64,000 nt of DNA from Polaromonas sp. AET17H-212 (lineage in GTDB: Bacteria > Pseudomonadota > Gammaproteobacteria > Burkholderiales > Burkholderiaceae_C). Numbering within the stretch: the first letter of the stretch is position 1; every line of letters begins with the position of its first letter. Below the pieces are notes generated by a model, which saw nothing but the letters and a program-made list of their open reading frames with translations, did not search any database and was not told the DNA's origin. This document shows, one piece after another, positions 28,059-39,302 of this stretch. The translations under genes and the position numbers were made by a program. Location of the stretch: positions 95,533-159,532 of the forward strand of contig NZ_NBZW01000006.1 of the NCBI RefSeq assembly GCF_002379085.1, in the 5' to 3' direction.

Positions 28059-29411
28059 TTATGCGTAAACCGGGACCAGGCAGGTCTTGTGGGTGATGTG
28101 GTGCTCGAACTCGGCGCGGAAGTGCTTGATCATGGCGCGCACCGGCATGGCTGCGGCGTCGCCGAGCGCGCAGATGGTGCGGCCCTGGATGTTGTCGGAA
28201 ATCGAATTGAGCATGTCCAGGTCGCTCTCGCGGCCATGGCCGTGTTCAATCCGGTCCACCATGCGCCAGAGCCAGCCCGTGCCTTCGCGGCAAGGCGTGC
28301 ACTGGCCGCAGCTTTCGTGCATGTAGAAGTAGGACAGGCGCAGCAGGCTCTTGACCATGCAGCGGGTCTCGTCCATCACGATCACCGCACCGGAGCCGAG
28401 CATGGAGCCGGCCTTGGCGATCGAGTCGTAGTCCATGTCGGTGGCCATCATGATGTCGGCCGGCAGCACCGGCATGGACGAGCCGCCGGGAATCACCGCC
28501 TTGAGCTTGCGTCCGCCGCGCATGCCGCCCGCGAGCTCCAGCAGTTTGGCAAACGGCGTGCCCATCGGGATTTCGTAGTTGCCCGGGCGCTCGACGTCGC
28601 CGCTGATGGTGAAAATCTTGGTGCCGCCGTTGTTGGGCTTGCCGCAGTCCAGGTAGGCCTGGCCGCCGTTGCGGATGATCCAGGGCACGGCGGCGAAAGT
28701 TTCCGTGTTGTTGATGGTGGTCGGCTTGCCGTACAGGCCGAAACTCGCGGGAAACGGCGGCTTGAAACGCGGCTGGCCTTTTTTGCCCTCCAGCGATTCG
28801 AGCAAGGCGGTTTCCTCGCCGCAGATGTAGGCGCCGAAACCGTGGGCCGCATGCAACTGGAAACTGTAGCTGCTGCCGAGGATGTTGTCGCCCAGCAGGC
28901 CCGCGGCGCGCGCTTCTTCCAGCGCCTCTTCAAACCGCTTGTAAGTGGTGAAGATTTCGCCGTGGATGTAGTTGTAGCCCACATTGATGCCCATCGCGTA
29001 GGCGGCGATCGCCATGCCTTCGATGACGATGTGCGGGTTGTACTGCATGATGTCGCGGTCTTTGGCGGTGCCCGGCTCGCCTTCGTCCGAGTTGCAGACC
29101 AGGTATTTCTGGCCCGGAAACTGGCGCGGCATGAAGCTCCACTTCAGGCCGGTCGGAAAACCCGCGCCGCCACGCCCGCGCAGGCCGCTGCCCTTGACCT
29201 CGGCAATCACCTGGTCCTGCGTCAGGCCTTCGCCGCCATCCTGGCCGAGGATCCTGCGCAGGGCCCGGTAGCCGCCGCGCGCTTCGTAGTCTTTCAGGCG
29301 CCAGTTGCTGCCATCGAGGCCCGCCATGATTTGCGGGTCGATATGGCGGCCATGGAACGAGGTCTGAACGCCGGTGGCCTCAAACTGGGAAAGGATGCTG
29401 GAAGCAGACAT
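28059..29411 (-). CDS. nuoF: NADH-quinone oxidoreductase subunit F (NADH/FMN site)
   Basis: 450 residues. Entry point of complex I: binds NADH and FMN and the [4Fe-4S] cluster N3. The glycine-rich [10 protein letters not shown] lies at 79-88, followed by [14 protein letters not shown] (about 101-114), and the cluster ligands are Cys368, Cys371, Cys374 ([12 protein letters not shown]) and Cys414. Start ATG 29411 lies 2 bases after the nuoE stop. Confidence 0.97.
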   Translation of the reverse strand: MSASSILSQFEATGVQTSFHGRHIDPQIMAGLDGSNWRLKDYEARGGYRALRRILGQDGGEGLTQDQVIAEVKGSGLRGRGGAGFPTGLKWSFMPRQFPGQKYLVCNSDEGEPGTAKDRDIMQYNPHIVIEGMAIAAYAMGINVGYNYIHGEIFTTYKRFEEALEEARAAGLLGDNILGSSYSFQLHAAHGFGAYICGEETALLESLEGKKGQPRFKPPFPASFGLYGKPTTINNTETFAAVPWIIRNGGQAYLDCGKPNNGGTKIFTISGDVERPGNYEIPMGTPFAKLLELAGGMRGGRKLKAVIPGGSSMPVLPADIMMATDMDYDSIAKAGSMLGSGAVIVMDETRCMVKSLLRLSYFYMHESCGQCTPCREGTGWLWRMVDRIEHGHGRESDLDMLNSISDNIQGRTICALGDAAAMPVRAMIKHFRAEFEHHITHKTCLVPVYA

Positions 29412-29413
29412 GG

Positions 29414-29935
29414 TTACTTTGCCTCGGCGGATTTAAGGCCATCGATCAGCTGGTCGAGCTTGTCGTTGCTCATGAAGCTGCACATGTGCAGGTCGTTGAC
29501 CAGCATGACCGGCGAGTCGGCGCAGGCGCCCAGGCACTCGGACTGCTGCAGGGTGAACAGGCCGTCGGCGGTCGTGCCGCCCATGGTCACGCCCAGCTTG
29601 TGCTCCAGATAGGCCAGCGCCTTAGTGCCCTCGCGCAGCTGGCACGGCAGGTTGGTACAGACGTTGATCTTGTACTTGCCCACCGGCTGCTGGTTGTACA
29701 TGTTGTAGAAGGTCGTGACCTCGTGCACGGCAATCGGCGCCATGCCGAGGTAGGCGGCGACCAGCTTCTCGCTCTCGGCGCTCACGTAGCCCTGCTCTTC
29801 CTGCACGATGGCCAGGCAGGCCATGACGGCTGACTGCTTCTGGTCGGCCGGGTACTTGGCGACCTCGCGGGAAAAACGGTCCAGGGCCTGTGCTGACAGC
29901 GCAGGCGTGCGCGTTGGGTTGGATTCAGAAGTCAT
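29414..29935 (-). CDS. nuoE: NADH-quinone oxidoreductase subunit E (24 kDa type)
   Basis: 173 residues with a thioredoxin-like fold and [2Fe-2S] cluster N1a held by Cys93, Cys98 (CTNLPC), Cys134 and Cys138 (CLGAC). The spacing is standard. It lies 6 bases after nuoD and 2 before nuoF. Confidence 0.97.
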   Translation of the reverse strand: MTSESNPTRTPALSAQALDRFSREVAKYPADQKQSAVMACLAIVQEEQGYVSAESEKLVAAYLGMAPIAVHEVTTFYNMYNQQPVGKYKINVCTNLPCQLREGTKALAYLEHKLGVTMGGTTADGLFTLQQSECLGACADSPVMLVNDLHMCSFMSNDKLDQLIDGLKSAEAK

Positions 29936-29941
29936 AGATTT

Positions 29942-31195
29942 TCAGCGGTCAATTTCGCCAAACACAATGTCCATCGTGCCGATGACGGCGACCGCATCGG
30001 CAATCATGTGGCCACGCGACATTTCGTCCATGGCCGCCAGGTGCGGAAAACCGGGCGGACGGATCTTCAGGCGATACGGCTTGTTGGCCCCGTCGCTGAC
30101 GATGTAGATGCCGAACTCGCCCTTGGGGTGTTCCACGGCGGCATACGCCTCGCCTTCGGGCACATGGAAGCCCTCGGTGAAGAGCTTGAAATGGTGGATC
30201 AGCTCTTCCATGTTGGACTTCATGGATTCGCGGTCGGGGGCGGCCACCTTGTGGTTGCTGGTGATCACCGGGCCGGGGTTCACGCGCAGCCAGTCCACAC
30301 ACTGCTTGATGATGCGGTTGGACTGGCGCATCTCCTCGATGCGGACCAGGTAGCGGTCATAACAGTCGCCGGTCTTGCCGACCGGGACGTCGAAGTCCAT
30401 CTGGGCATACACGTCATAGGGCTGCTGCTTGCGCAGGTCCCAGGCAAAACCGGAGCCCCTGAGCATGGGGCCGGTGAAGCCGAGGTTCAGCGCGCGCTCG
30501 GGCGACACCACGCCGATGCCGACCGTGCGCTGTTTCCAGATGCGGTTGTCGGTCAGCAGGGTTTCGTACTCGTCCACATAGCCCGGAAACTTGTTGGCGA
30601 AGTCGTCGATGAAGTCCAGCAGGGAGCCCTGGCGGTTTTCGTTGAGCGCCTCGATCGCCTTGGCGTTCTTGATCTTGCTGACCTTGTACTGGGACATGGT
30701 CTCGGGCAGGTCGCGGTAAACGCCGCCCGGCCGGAAATAGGCCGCATGCATGCGCGCACCGGAGACGGCCTCGTACATGTCGAACAGCGCCTCGCGCTCA
30801 CGGAAGCAGTAAATCAGGATGTTCATCGCGCCGCAGTCGAAACCGTGCGCACCGAGCCAGAGCAGGTGGTTGAGCAGGCGCGTGATCTCGGAGAACATCA
30901 CGCGGATGTATTGCGCGCGCACCGGCACGTCCACGCCAATGAGCTTTTCAATGGCCAGGCAGTAGGCATGCTCGTTGGACATCATCGACACGTAGTCGAG
31001 GCGGTCCATGTAGGGCAGCGACTGGATGTAGGTCTTGCTCTCGGCGAGTTTTTCGGTGGCGCGGTGCAGCAGGCCGATGTGCGGGTCGGCGCGCTGGATC
31101 ACCTCGCCGTCGAGTTCGAGAACGAGACGCAGCACACCGTGGGCGGCAGGGTGCTGCGGCCCGAAATTGAGCGTGTAGTTTTTGATTTCAGCCAT
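29942..31195 (-). CDS. nuoD: NADH-quinone oxidoreductase subunit D (49 kDa type)
   Basis: 417 residues from ATG 31195 ([20 protein letters not shown]), which has the conserved quinone-site loop [10 protein letters not shown] at about 11-20. [14 protein letters not shown] (about 87-100) and the C-terminal DIVFGEIDR are also diagnostic. An upstream in-frame ATG at 31246 would add 17 unconserved residues. Unlike in E. coli, nuoC and nuoD are separate genes, as usual outside the gammaproteobacteria. Confidence 0.97.
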   Translation of the reverse strand: MAEIKNYTLNFGPQHPAAHGVLRLVLELDGEVIQRADPHIGLLHRATEKLAESKTYIQSLPYMDRLDYVSMMSNEHAYCLAIEKLIGVDVPVRAQYIRVMFSEITRLLNHLLWLGAHGFDCGAMNILIYCFREREALFDMYEAVSGARMHAAYFRPGGVYRDLPETMSQYKVSKIKNAKAIEALNENRQGSLLDFIDDFANKFPGYVDEYETLLTDNRIWKQRTVGIGVVSPERALNLGFTGPMLRGSGFAWDLRKQQPYDVYAQMDFDVPVGKTGDCYDRYLVRIEEMRQSNRIIKQCVDWLRVNPGPVITSNHKVAAPDRESMKSNMEELIHHFKLFTEGFHVPEGEAYAAVEHPKGEFGIYIVSDGANKPYRLKIRPPGFPHLAAMDEMSRGHMIADAVAVIGTMDIVFGEIDR

Positions 31196-31217
31196 GGGGT
31201 ATCTCTTGCCTCGCTGC

Positions 31218-31829
31218 TTACTGCAGTCCGCCGTAGTTGTCTTCACGGATCACGCGCGGGGTGGTTTCTCGCGGCTCGATCGTCACCGGCTGGTAGATCA
31301 CGCGTTTCTGCTCGGGGTCGTAACGCATCTCGACATGACCCGTGGTCGGGAAGTCCTTGCGGAAAGGATGGCCGATGAAGCCGTAGTCGGTCAGGATGCG
31401 GCGCAGGTCGTTGTGGCCTTCAAAGATGATGCCGAACAGGTCGAACGCCTCGCGCTCGAACCAGTTGGCCGAATTCCACACCTCGGTGATAGAGGCCACG
31501 ACCGGGAAATCGTCGTCGCCGCAGAAGACCTTGAGCCGCACACGCTGATTCAGGCTGACCGACAGCAGGTGGGAGGCCACACAAAAACGACGGCCGTCGT
31601 AACGGCCGTCGGCGTATTCGGAGTAGTCGATGCCGCACAGGTCGATCAGTTGCTCGAACTGGCAGCCCGGGGTGTCGCGCAGGATCAGCGCAGCGGCGAG
31701 GTAATCGGGCGCAGCCACGACGACCGTCAGCTCACCAAACGCAACGCTCACGCGTCTGGCTTTTTCACCGAGGGCGGCAGCAACAGTCGTTGCGAGTTGT
31801 TCAGCAGTAGCAGGATGCAGAGGACCCAT
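31218..31829 (-). CDS. nuoC: NADH-quinone oxidoreductase subunit C (30 kDa type)
   Basis: 203 residues. The signature [20 protein letters not shown] (about 122-141) followed by [20 protein letters not shown] is intact. Start ATG 31829 shares its A with the nuoB stop codon (TGATG), so translation is coupled. A frame extension to 31916 lies within nuoB and is rejected. Confidence 0.96.
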   Translation of the reverse strand: MGPLHPATAEQLATTVAAALGEKARRVSVAFGELTVVVAAPDYLAAALILRDTPGCQFEQLIDLCGIDYSEYADGRYDGRRFCVASHLLSVSLNQRVRLKVFCGDDDFPVVASITEVWNSANWFEREAFDLFGIIFEGHNDLRRILTDYGFIGHPFRKDFPTTGHVEMRYDPEQKRVIYQPVTIEPRETTPRVIREDNYGGLQ

Positions 31830-32308
31830 CAAGCCCTCGCAATGGTGTTGGTGCGGCGGATTTTCTGCTGCAGCTGGATGATGCCGTACAGCAGTGCTTC
31901 GGCCGTCGGCGGACAACCCGGCACGTACACATCGACCGGCACGATGCGGTCGCAGCCGCGAACGACCGAATAACTGTAGTGGTAATAACCGCCACCGTTG
32001 GCGCAGGACCCCATGGACAGCACCCAGCGCGGCTCGGACATCTGGTCATACACCTTGCGCAAGGCCGGACCCATCTTGTTGCACAGCGTGCCGGCGACGA
32101 TCATCAGGTCGGACTGGCGCGGGCTGGGCCGGAACAACATGCCGAAGCGGTCGATGTCGTAACGCGCGGCGCCGGCGTGCATCATCTCGACGGCGCAGCA
32201 GGCCAGGCCGAAGGTCATGGGCCAGAGCGACCCGGTCTTGGCCCAGTTGACCACCGAGTCGTAACTCGTGGTCATGAAGCCTTCGTTGAAAACACCTTCT
32301 AGTGACAT
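31829..32308 (-). CDS. nuoB: NADH-quinone oxidoreductase subunit B (cluster N2)
   Basis: 159 residues. Binds the last [4Fe-4S] cluster N2 through Cys37, Cys38, Cys102 and Cys132 ([24 protein letters not shown]). Start [11 protein letters not shown] at 32308 is the usual N-terminus; the longer frame to 32398 overlaps nuoA sequence. Confidence 0.97.
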   Translation of the reverse strand: MSLEGVFNEGFMTTSYDSVVNWAKTGSLWPMTFGLACCAVEMMHAGAARYDIDRFGMLFRPSPRQSDLMIVAGTLCNKMGPALRKVYDQMSEPRWVLSMGSCANGGGYYHYSYSVVRGCDRIVPVDVYVPGCPPTAEALLYGIIQLQQKIRRTNTIARA

Positions 32309-32357
32309 ACCCGTCCCTTTGTGGCGGCTGCGCGTGCAACCGCTGAGTCTTGGTGAG

Positions 32358-32717
32358 CTATTCCCAGTCCAGGGCGCCTTTTTTCCACTCGTAAGCAAAG
32401 CCGACGACCAGAATGCCGAGGAAAATCATCATGGACCAGAAGCCCACCGGACCGATTTCCTTGAGCGCCACGGCCCACGGAAACAGGAAAGCGATTTCTA
32501 GGTCGAAAAGAATGAACAGGATGGCGACGAGGTAATAACGCACATCGAACTTCATGCGGGCATCTTCAAACGCCTCGAAGCCGCACTCATAGGGGGAATT
32601 TTTTTCGCTGTCCGGCTTGTTCGGACCGAGCAGACGACCCAGCAGCTGGGGCACCACGCCGACAGCCACGCCCACCAGGATAAACAACAGGACGGGGAGG
32701 TATTGGTCGAGGTTCAT
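32358..32717 (-). CDS. nuoA: NADH-quinone oxidoreductase subunit A
   Basis: 119 residues, three membrane helices. [20 protein letters not shown] (about 40-59) is the conserved loop with its Cys near the quinone cavity, and [20 protein letters not shown] the following helix with two acidic residues. It is the first complex I gene, about 95 bases downstream of the tRNA-Leu gene on the same strand. Confidence 0.97.
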   Translation of the reverse strand: MNLDQYLPVLLFILVGVAVGVVPQLLGRLLGPNKPDSEKNSPYECGFEAFEDARMKFDVRYYLVAILFILFDLEIAFLFPWAVALKEIGPVGFWSMMIFLGILVVGFAYEWKKGALDWE

Positions 32718-32812
32718 CGTCGATTCAACTTCTGCAAGCCGCTTGTGCTGGATGCCAGTTTGCTGTTCAAGGCCTGGGCCCTGCCTGCGCAGTGCTGGCC
32801 AGTGCCTGTAGG

Positions 32813-32897
32813 TGGTGCGGACGGCGAGACTCGAACTCGCACAGCTTTCGCCACTACCCCCTCAAGATAGCGTGTCTACCAATTTCACCACGTCCGC
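32813..32897 (-). tRNA. tRNA-Leu, anticodon GAG
   Basis: 85 bases including an encoded CCA. Acceptor arms GCGGACG and CGTCCGC pair fully, with discriminator A. The anticodon arm is CTATC, loop TTGAGGG, GGTAG, giving anticodon GAG (codons CUC/CUU). A long variable arm (TGGCGAAAGCTG region) and the T arm GCGAG-TTCGAGT-CTCGC confirm a class II leucine tRNA. It lies between secG and nuoA, all on the minus strand. Confidence 0.96.
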
Positions 32898-33012
32898 GGT
32901 TTTTAGCTGTCCGGATTGCATGAGGAACCTTGCGGCTTTTGGCTTTCCGGGCAGTCTCAGAGTTTACCCTGAATTTGCACCGTTCCCTGAGCAGAACGGC
33001 ACCTTTGTGGCG

Positions 33013-33423
33013 CTATTTCGTCGGGATCTGGCCTGCACCAGAAGCTGCCGGCGCAGGCGGCACGGCAACCGCACCGGCTGTGGGTGCGGGGGTGGCCGTG
33101 CCGGGGATCTGGCCGGCACCGGGAGCGACCGGCGCTGGCGCCATGGTGGCCGCACCTTCCAGCACGCTGGTGCCGGTCTGTGGACGCGCGTTGCCGAAGT
33201 AGGCCAGCGCCAGGGTACAGACAAAAAACACGGCCGCCAGGACAGCCGTCGTGCGCGACAGGAAGTTGGCACTGCCGCTGGCGCCAAACAGGCTGCCGGA
33301 ACCGCCGCTGCCAAAAGCCGCCCCCATGTCGGCGCCCTTGCCGTGCTGCACAAGGATCAGGCCGATCATGCCCAGCGCGGTGATCATCTGGACCGCCAGA
33401 ACAATGGTTAACAAAACGTTCAT
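33013..33423 (-). CDS. secG: Preprotein translocase subunit SecG
   Basis: 136 residues. Two membrane helices (about 4-24 and 53-73) separated by the typical loop GLILVQHGKGADMGAAFGSG (about 20-39) and SLFGASGSANFL. The C-terminal 60 residues are an Ala/Pro-rich tail containing a repeat of GAGQIP (APGAGQIPGTATPAP, later ASGAGQIPTK), a low-complexity extension common in betaproteobacterial SecG. It belongs to the SecYEG channel. It follows tpiA by 33 bases. Confidence 0.96.
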   Translation of the reverse strand: MNVLLTIVLAVQMITALGMIGLILVQHGKGADMGAAFGSGGSGSLFGASGSANFLSRTTAVLAAVFFVCTLALAYFGNARPQTGTSVLEGAATMAPAPVAPGAGQIPGTATPAPTAGAVAVPPAPAASGAGQIPTK

Positions 33424-33456
33424 GTTTACTCCTAATTGAATAGCGTGCTCCGCCCG

Positions 33457-34215
33457 TCAGACGGCGGCTGCAGCAATAATCGTCAAAAAATCGGGGGCTT
33501 TGAGCGACGCGCCGCCGATCAGGCCGCCGTCGATGTCGGGCTGGCTCAGCAGCGTTGCGGCATTGGCCGCATTCATGCTTCCGCCATACAGAATTTTCAC
33601 GCGCGCGGACTGGTCCGTCGCCGCCTTGAGCTGGGCCCTGAGCACCGCGTGCACGGCTTGCGCCTGCTCGGGTGTCGCGGTCCTGCCGGTGCCGATCGCC
33701 CAGACCGGTTCATAGGCCACGACGATTTCGCTGATGCAGTGGCCATTGGCATGGATCACGGCCGCCAGCTGGCGTTTGACAACACTTTCCGTCTGCCCTG
33801 CTTCGCGTTCTGCCAGCGTCTCGCCGACACAGACAATCGGCGTGATGCCCAGTGCCAGCGCCTGCTGCGCCTTCTCGGCGACCAGCGCATCGGTCTCGAA
33901 GTGGTACTGGCGGCGCTCCGAGTGGCCGACGATGGCGTAACGGCAGCCGAAGTCCTTCAGCATGGACGCGCTGACTTCACCGGTGTAGGCCCCGGAAGCC
34001 TTGGCCGAGACGTCCTGCGCACCCAGGTCAACGGCAGCCAGCGCCGGCAAGGCCTGGGCCAGCGCCTGGAACTGTGCCAGATACGGCGCCGGAACACACA
34101 CAGCCACCGCACAGCCCGGCCGCGCCGGCAAACCGGCCGCCAGGGCCTGCAGCAAGGCTTCATTGGCAGCCAGGCTGCCGTTCATTTTCCAGTTTCCCGC
34201 AATCAGTTTTTTCAT
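33457..34215 (-). CDS. tpiA: Triosephosphate isomerase
   Basis: 252 residues from ATG 34215. Interconverts dihydroxyacetone phosphate and glyceraldehyde 3-phosphate. Catalytic residues are seen as Lys10 (GNWKMNG), His98 (VGHSERR) and Glu169 ([11 protein letters not shown]); the phosphate-binding [11 protein letters not shown] is near the end. Its ATG overlaps the stop of the quinone oxidoreductase gene by 4 bases, so the two are translationally coupled. Confidence 0.97.
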   Translation of the reverse strand: MKKLIAGNWKMNGSLAANEALLQALAAGLPARPGCAVAVCVPAPYLAQFQALAQALPALAAVDLGAQDVSAKASGAYTGEVSASMLKDFGCRYAIVGHSERRQYHFETDALVAEKAQQALALGITPIVCVGETLAEREAGQTESVVKRQLAAVIHANGHCISEIVVAYEPVWAIGTGRTATPEQAQAVHAVLRAQLKAATDQSARVKILYGGSMNAANAATLLSQPDIDGGLIGGASLKAPDFLTIIAAAAV

Positions 34216-35213
34216 GTTGCCGGTGCCTGCCAGGTCAAAACAATTTTTCCGATGTGCTGGTTCGACTCCATCAGCGCATGGGCTTTGGCCGCGTCGGCCG
34301 CCGCAAACGTGCTGTGAATCACGGGTTTGATCGCGCCGCTGGCCAGCAGCGGCCAGACCTTGTCCCGCAGCGCTGCGGCGATCGCGGCCTTGAACTCGAT
34401 CGAACGCGGCCGCAGGGTCGAACCGGTGACGGTCAGGCGCTTGCGCAGCACCAGGCCGGCATTGAACTCGGCCTTGATGCCGCCCTGCACGGCAATGATC
34501 ACCAGGCGGCCGTCTTCGGCAAGGCACTCGACTTCACGCGCCACGTAGCTGCCGGCGACCATGTCGAGAATGACATTGACGCCCTGGCCTGCCGTGCGCT
34601 TCTTGACCTCTTCGGCAAAGTCGCTGGTCTTGTAGTTGATCGCGTGGTCGGCGCCCAAGGCCAGGCAGGCGGCGCACTTGTCGTCGCTGCCGGCCGTGAC
34701 CAGCACCGTGGCGCCCAGCGCCTTGGCCATCTGGATGGCCGTCACGCCGATGCCGCTGGAGCCGCCCTGGATCAACAGGGTTTCGCCCTTTTGCAGGCGC
34801 ACCCGGTCAAAGACATTGCTCCAGACGGTAAAAAATGTTTCGGGCAGCGAGGCTGCCTCGATATCGCTGAGGCCCGCCGGCACCGGCAGGCACTGGCCCA
34901 CTGGCGCCACACACAGTTCGGCGTAACCGCCGCCCGCCACCAGCGCGCAGACACGGTCGCCCACGTTCAGGCCGGCTTGCGCCATGGCCGCGGCGTCGCC
35001 GCCAACCACCACGCCAGCCACTTCCAGCCCGGGAATATCCGACGCCCCGGGCGGCACCGGGTAGTTGCCGGTGCGCTGCAGGACATCGGGGCGGTTCACC
35101 CCGCTGGCACTGACGCGGATCAGCAACTCGCCTTCGCCGGCAACCGGCGCCGGCCGCTCGCCCAGACGCAGGACGTCGGGCGGACCATAGGAGGTGATTT
35201 CAACGGCTTTCAT
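34212..35213 (-). CDS. NAD(P)H quinone oxidoreductase, PIG3-type zinc-free MDR family
   Basis: 333 residues. Medium-chain dehydrogenase fold without the catalytic zinc ligands. [19 protein letters not shown] (about 34-52) is characteristic of the PIG3 branch (bacterial quinone oxidoreductases). The nucleotide-binding motif is [20 protein letters not shown] (about 147-166), followed by [20 protein letters not shown]. Probably NADPH-dependent quinone reduction. It is the first gene of the qor-tpiA-secG group; the repeat at 35265 lies directly before it. Confidence 0.92.
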   Translation of the reverse strand: MKAVEITSYGPPDVLRLGERPAPVAGEGELLIRVSASGVNRPDVLQRTGNYPVPPGASDIPGLEVAGVVVGGDAAAMAQAGLNVGDRVCALVAGGGYAELCVAPVGQCLPVPAGLSDIEAASLPETFFTVWSNVFDRVRLQKGETLLIQGGSSGIGVTAIQMAKALGATVLVTAGSDDKCAACLALGADHAINYKTSDFAEEVKKRTAGQGVNVILDMVAGSYVAREVECLAEDGRLVIIAVQGGIKAEFNAGLVLRKRLTVTGSTLRPRSIEFKAAIAAALRDKVWPLLASGAIKPVIHSTFAAADAAKAHALMESNQHIGKIVLTWQAPAT

Positions 35214-35232
35214 TGAATTTTCCAGTCATTTG

Positions 35233-35281
35233 TGGCCGCAGCCCCCGACTGGCGGGCGCGAGCAGCTACAAATAAAATAGC
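35233..35281 (+). repeat. GCTAY-N7-ATAGC dispersed repeat, full-length copy 4
   Basis: Core GCTAC, AAATAAA, ATAGC at 35265-35281; leader GGCCGCAGCCCCCGACTGG and CGGGCGCGAGCA immediately upstream. It lies in the 70-base spacer between pnp and the quinone oxidoreductase gene (both minus) and reaches to within 4 bases of the pnp stop codon. Confidence 0.75.
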
Positions 35282-35284
35282 AGA

Positions 35285-37402
35285 TCAGCCCTGGTCCTGG
35301 CCTTGGGCCGGACGGTCGAGCAGCGCCTTCATGGACAGCTTGACGCGGCCTTTTTCGTCGGTCTCCAGGACCTTGACCTTGACGATCTGGCCTTCGCTCA
35401 GGTAGTCGGTGACGCGCTCGACACGTTCGTGGGCGATCTGGCTGATGTGCAGCAGGCCGTCCTTGCCGGGCAGCAGGTTGACGAGGGCGCCGAAGTCCAG
35501 GATCTTGGTGATCGCGCCTTCGTAGACCTTGCCGATTTCAACTTCGGCGGTGATCTCGGCGATGCGGCGTTTGGCTTCGTCGGCCTTGGCGCTGTCGTTC
35601 GACGCGATCGTGATGGTGCCGTCTTCCTCGATGTTGATCTGCGTGCCGGTTTCTTCGGTCAGCGCACGAATGACGGCGCCGCCCTTTCCGATCACGTCAC
35701 GGATTTTCTCGGGGTTGATCTTCATGACATACAGGCGCGGTGCGAAGTCAGAGACCTCGGCCTTGGCTTCGCCCATGGCTTCCTGCATCTTGCCGAGGAT
35801 GTGCATGCGGGCTTCCTTGGCCTGGGCCAGCGCGACCTGCATGATTTCTTTCGTGATGCCCTGGATCTTGATATCCATCTGCAGCGCGGTGATGCCGGCG
35901 GTGGTACCGGCCACCTTGAAGTCCATGTCGCCCAGGTGATCTTCGTCACCCAGGATGTCGGTCAGCACGGCAAAGCGGTTGTCTTCCTTGATCAGGCCCA
36001 TGGCGATGCCGGCCACGTGGGCCTTCATCGGCACGCCGGCGTCCATCAGCGACAGGCAGCCGCCGCAGACGGAGGCCATCGACGAGGAGCCGTTGGACTC
36101 GGTGATCTCGCTGACGACACGCATGGTGTACGGGAACTCTTCCTTGGTCGGCAGCACGGCGATCAGCGCGCGCTTGGCGAGGCGGCCGTGGCCGATTTCG
36201 CGGCGTTTCGGGCTGCCCACACGGCCGGTTTCGCCGGTGGCGAACGGAGGCATGTTGTAGTGCAGCATGAAGCGGTCTTCGTAGTCGCCCGACAAGGCGT
36301 CGATGCGCTGTGCGTCGCGCTCGGTGCCCAGCGTGGTGATCACCAGCGCCTGGGTCTCGCCGCGCGTGAACAGGGCCGAACCGTGGGTACGGGGCAGCAC
36401 GCTGTTGCGGATTTCGATGGGGCGCACGGTGCGCGTGTCGCGGCCGTCGATACGCGGGTCGCCGGCCAGGATCTGGCTGCGCACGATCTTGGCTTCGATG
36501 TCGAACAGCATGCCTTCGACGGCAACACCGTCGAATTCGACGCCTTCGGCCTTCAGGCCCATCTTGGTCCAGGTCGTCACTTCGCGCGTGGCGTGGGTGC
36601 GGGCCTGCTTGTTGCGGATCTGGTAAGCCTTGACGAGCTTTTCTTCGGCCAGCGCGACCACCTTGGCGATCAGCACCTCGTCCTTGGCAGGCGCACGCCA
36701 GTCCCAGACCGGCTTGCCGGCATCACGAACGAGTTCGTGGATGGCGTTGATCGCGATGTTGCCCTGCTCATGGCCAAACACGATGGCGCCGAGCATGATT
36801 TCTTCGGACAGCTGCTGGGCTTCGGACTCGACCATCAGCACGGCGGCTTCGGTGCCGGCCACAACCAGATCCATTTTCGAATCTTTCAGCTGGGTCTTGC
36901 CGGGGTTCAGCACGTACTGGCCGTCGACGTAGGCCACGCGGGCCGCGCCTATCGGGCCATTGAAAGGAATGCCGGAAATGGCCAGCGCGGCGCTCGATGC
37001 GATCAGCGCGGGAATGTCGCCTTCGATTTCAGGATTGAGCGACAGCACATGGATCACGACCTGCACTTCGTTGAAGAAGCCTTCGGGGAACAGCGGGCGG
37101 ATCGGGCGGTCGATCAGGCGCGAGGTCAGCGTTTCAAACTCGCTGGGACGGCCTTCGCGCTTGAAGAAGCTGCCGGGAATGCGGCCGGCGGCGTAGGTTT
37201 TTTCCAGGTAGTCGACCGTCAGGGGAAAGAAGTCCTGGCCGGGCTTGGCCTCGGTTTTGGCAACCACGGTGGCCAGCACCACGGTGCCATCCATATCCAG
37301 CAACACGGCGCCGCCGGACTGGCGTGCGACTTCGCCGGTTTCCATCGTGACCTTGTGCTGACCCCATTGGAAAGTCTTGCTGACTTTGTTGAAAATGCTC
37401 AT
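35285..37402 (-). CDS. pnp: Polyribonucleotide nucleotidyltransferase (PNPase)
   Basis: 705 residues. Phosphorolytic 3'-5' exoribonuclease of the RNA degradosome. Two RNase PH-like domains (about 10-145 and 325-540), with [20 protein letters not shown] and [10 protein letters not shown], then KH ([15 protein letters not shown], about 562-576) and S1 ([20 protein letters not shown], about 622-641) RNA-binding domains. Start ATG 37402 ([14 protein letters not shown]) fits the family; an extension to 37486 is not conserved. It follows rpsO with an intrinsic terminator between them, the usual arrangement that allows partial readthrough and autogenous control. Confidence 0.97.
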   Translation of the reverse strand: MSIFNKVSKTFQWGQHKVTMETGEVARQSGGAVLLDMDGTVVLATVVAKTEAKPGQDFFPLTVDYLEKTYAAGRIPGSFFKREGRPSEFETLTSRLIDRPIRPLFPEGFFNEVQVVIHVLSLNPEIEGDIPALIASSAALAISGIPFNGPIGAARVAYVDGQYVLNPGKTQLKDSKMDLVVAGTEAAVLMVESEAQQLSEEIMLGAIVFGHEQGNIAINAIHELVRDAGKPVWDWRAPAKDEVLIAKVVALAEEKLVKAYQIRNKQARTHATREVTTWTKMGLKAEGVEFDGVAVEGMLFDIEAKIVRSQILAGDPRIDGRDTRTVRPIEIRNSVLPRTHGSALFTRGETQALVITTLGTERDAQRIDALSGDYEDRFMLHYNMPPFATGETGRVGSPKRREIGHGRLAKRALIAVLPTKEEFPYTMRVVSEITESNGSSSMASVCGGCLSLMDAGVPMKAHVAGIAMGLIKEDNRFAVLTDILGDEDHLGDMDFKVAGTTAGITALQMDIKIQGITKEIMQVALAQAKEARMHILGKMQEAMGEAKAEVSDFAPRLYVMKINPEKIRDVIGKGGAVIRALTEETGTQINIEEDGTITIASNDSAKADEAKRRIAEITAEVEIGKVYEGAITKILDFGALVNLLPGKDGLLHISQIAHERVERVTDYLSEGQIVKVKVLETDEKGRVKLSMKALLDRPAQGQDQG

Positions 37403-37602
37403 GTTTTTTTCTCCACTTGACTGGGTGCATGAGGCTGCACCTGAAGCCCGGAGCGGGGACAAATCGAACACGATGCCATTCCACAAAACACCTGTGCCCA
37501 GGATTTTTCTTGTGGAATGACACAGCGCGTGCTCTTTTTGCCTTGCTCCGAAGTAAGCCAGTTATGCCTGCGGCATTCCTGGAATTTTGTACATTTTGAA
37601 GT

Positions 37603-37638
37603 AAAAAACGCCTGAGCTAGTGAACTAACTCAGGCGCT
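37603..37638 (-). terminator. Intrinsic terminator between rpsO and pnp
   Basis: On the minus strand a stem CGCCTGAG (37636-37629) pairs with CTCAGGCG (37616-37609) around a 12-base loop and is followed by six T residues. Corresponds to the attenuating terminator known after rpsO in other bacteria. Confidence 0.9.
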
Positions 37639-37656
37639 TTGCAGTCGTTTTAGCGC

Positions 37657-37923
37657 TTATTTGCGCAGGCCAAGCTTGGCGATCAACGCAACATAACGGG
37701 CTGCGTCCTTGGACTTCAGGTAATCCAGCAGCTTGCGGCGGCGGCTCACCATGCGCAACAGGCCACGGCGACCGTGGTGATCCTTGGCGTGGGTCTTGAA
37801 ATGGGGCATCAGTTCATTGATGCGGCCGGTCAGCAGGGCCACTTGAACTTCCGGGCTGCCGGTGTCGCCAGCGGCGCGTGCGTTGGCCTGAACGATGTCG
37901 GCCTTGATGGATTTCGCGATCAT
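37657..37923 (-). CDS. rpsO: 30S ribosomal protein S15
   Basis: 88 residues from ATG 37923. Binds 16S rRNA in the platform. The conserved [20 protein letters not shown] (about 19-38) and [20 protein letters not shown] (about 45-64) are intact. The upstream extension of the frame to 38001 is not conserved. First gene of the rpsO-pnp pair. Confidence 0.97.
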   Translation of the reverse strand: MIAKSIKADIVQANARAAGDTGSPEVQVALLTGRINELMPHFKTHAKDHHGRRGLLRMVSRRRKLLDYLKSKDAARYVALIAKLGLRK

Positions 37924-38075
37924 GGGTTTTCCTTGGAAATTACTTGCGAGCGGTACAGTGTTCCCGACGTGGGAGTTGACCGTGGCCGCCGTGTTCTGCA
38001 ACGCACCGCTTCATCAGAATGAAAAAGCACGCTTTTGCGCAGAGCCTTGGATTATAGCCCAGTCGCCGGGCCGGC

Positions 38076-39266
38076 TCAGGCGCCCGGCAGCCAGCGGGCC
38101 AGGCGCTCCACGCCCTGCCCCAGCCTGGCGACGTCCCGGCTCGCAAAACACCAGCGCAGCCAGCCCTGGGCCTCGGGCGCCGGGTTGACCATGAAGGCAT
38201 TGCCGGGGGCCAGCCCGAGGCCGGCCTCCAGCACCAGGCGTTTGGCAGTGGCCAGCGAATCGCCGAAGCGCGCCTGGTCCGACAGCCTGAAAAAGGCATA
38301 CATGCCGCCCCGGGCCGGGGCCACTTCCACGCCCGGCAACGCCTGCAGCAGCGGCACCAGCGTGTCGCGGCAGGTTTTCAGGTGCGCCACCAGCTGCGGC
38401 GTCACGTCGTCGGTTCTTGCCAGCGCCACCACGGCGGCCCGCTGGACGAACACCGGGGCGCACGAGGTGTTGAACTCCACCAGCTTGCCCATGTGCGGCG
38501 TCATGCCAGGCGGCATCACCAGCCAGCCCAGGCGCCAGCCGGTCATCAAAAAGCTCTTGGAAAAGCTGTGCACGACCACCAGCCGGTCGTCCGGGGCCGC
38601 GATATCGAGGAAGCTCGGCGCGCAGCCATTTTCCGTGGGCTCGAAATAAAGCCGCTCGTACACCTCGTCGGCCAGAATCCAGGTGCCGGTGCGGCGGCAG
38701 TGCGCGAGCAGGGTTTCCTGCTCGGCGCGGCTCAGGGTCCAGCCGGTCGGGTTGTTCGGTGCGTTGACGATCAACAGCCGGGTCCGGGGCGTGATGGCCG
38801 CCAGCAACTCGTCCATGTCGAGTTGCCACTGGCCGGCCACCGGCCGCAGGCTCACGCAGCGCAGCTTCGCGCCCATGATCAGCGGCTGCGCGGTCAGGTT
38901 GGGCCAGACCGGCGTCACCGCCACCACCTCATCGCCGGCATCCACCAGCGCCTGCATCGCCAGCATCAGGGCGTTCACGCCGCCGGAGGTAACAGCAATA
39001 CGGTCCGCCTCAATCGCCGCCGCGCCGGCGCAGCGCAAGCCCGTGGCGTAACGCGCAATCGCTTCGCGCAGCTCCGGCAGGCCCAGGTTGTGCGCGTAGA
39101 AAGTCTCGCCCTGCTGCAGCGAGGCGATGGCGGCATCGCGGATGAAGGCGGGCGTGACCTCGTCACTTTCACCAAACCAGAACTTGAGCACATCGCTGCG
39201 CCCCATGCCGGCATTGGCCACCTGGCGGATCATCGATTCTTCGAGGTCTAAAACGGCTTGTCTCAT
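38076..39266 (-). CDS. Class I/II pyridoxal-phosphate aminotransferase
   Basis: 396 residues, fold type I. Lys237 in HSFSKSFLMTGWRLGW is the PLP lysine; NAPNNPTG at 168-175 and ADEVYERLYF (199-208) supply cofactor contacts; the terminal Arg is in WLRWCFAS. Similar to aspartate/aromatic-type aminotransferases of subgroup I-gamma; the amino donor cannot be named. The next minus-strand gene downstream is rpsO, across about 150 bases; upstream, with a gap of 36 bases, is a periplasmic binding protein gene on the same strand, so both could be co-transcribed. Confidence 0.92.
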   Translation of the reverse strand: MRQAVLDLEESMIRQVANAGMGRSDVLKFWFGESDEVTPAFIRDAAIASLQQGETFYAHNLGLPELREAIARYATGLRCAGAAAIEADRIAVTSGGVNALMLAMQALVDAGDEVVAVTPVWPNLTAQPLIMGAKLRCVSLRPVAGQWQLDMDELLAAITPRTRLLIVNAPNNPTGWTLSRAEQETLLAHCRRTGTWILADEVYERLYFEPTENGCAPSFLDIAAPDDRLVVVHSFSKSFLMTGWRLGWLVMPPGMTPHMGKLVEFNTSCAPVFVQRAAVVALARTDDVTPQLVAHLKTCRDTLVPLLQALPGVEVAPARGGMYAFFRLSDQARFGDSLATAKRLVLEAGLGLAPGNAFMVNPAPEAQGWLRWCFASRDVARLGQGVERLARWLPGA

Positions 39267-39302
39267 GCGGGTCTTTCAGCGGAGGGTGCGTTGGCGTGCG
39301 GC

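Noticed and set aside
26991..29612. Plus-strand open frame of 873 codons opposite nuoE-F-G
   Set aside because: Histidine/alanine/glycine-rich antisense translation of conserved complex I genes, no Shine-Dalgarno sequence and no family.
35303..37420. Plus-strand open frame of 705 codons opposite pnp
   Set aside because: Exact antisense of PNPase; composition typical of reverse-frame GC-rich shadow.
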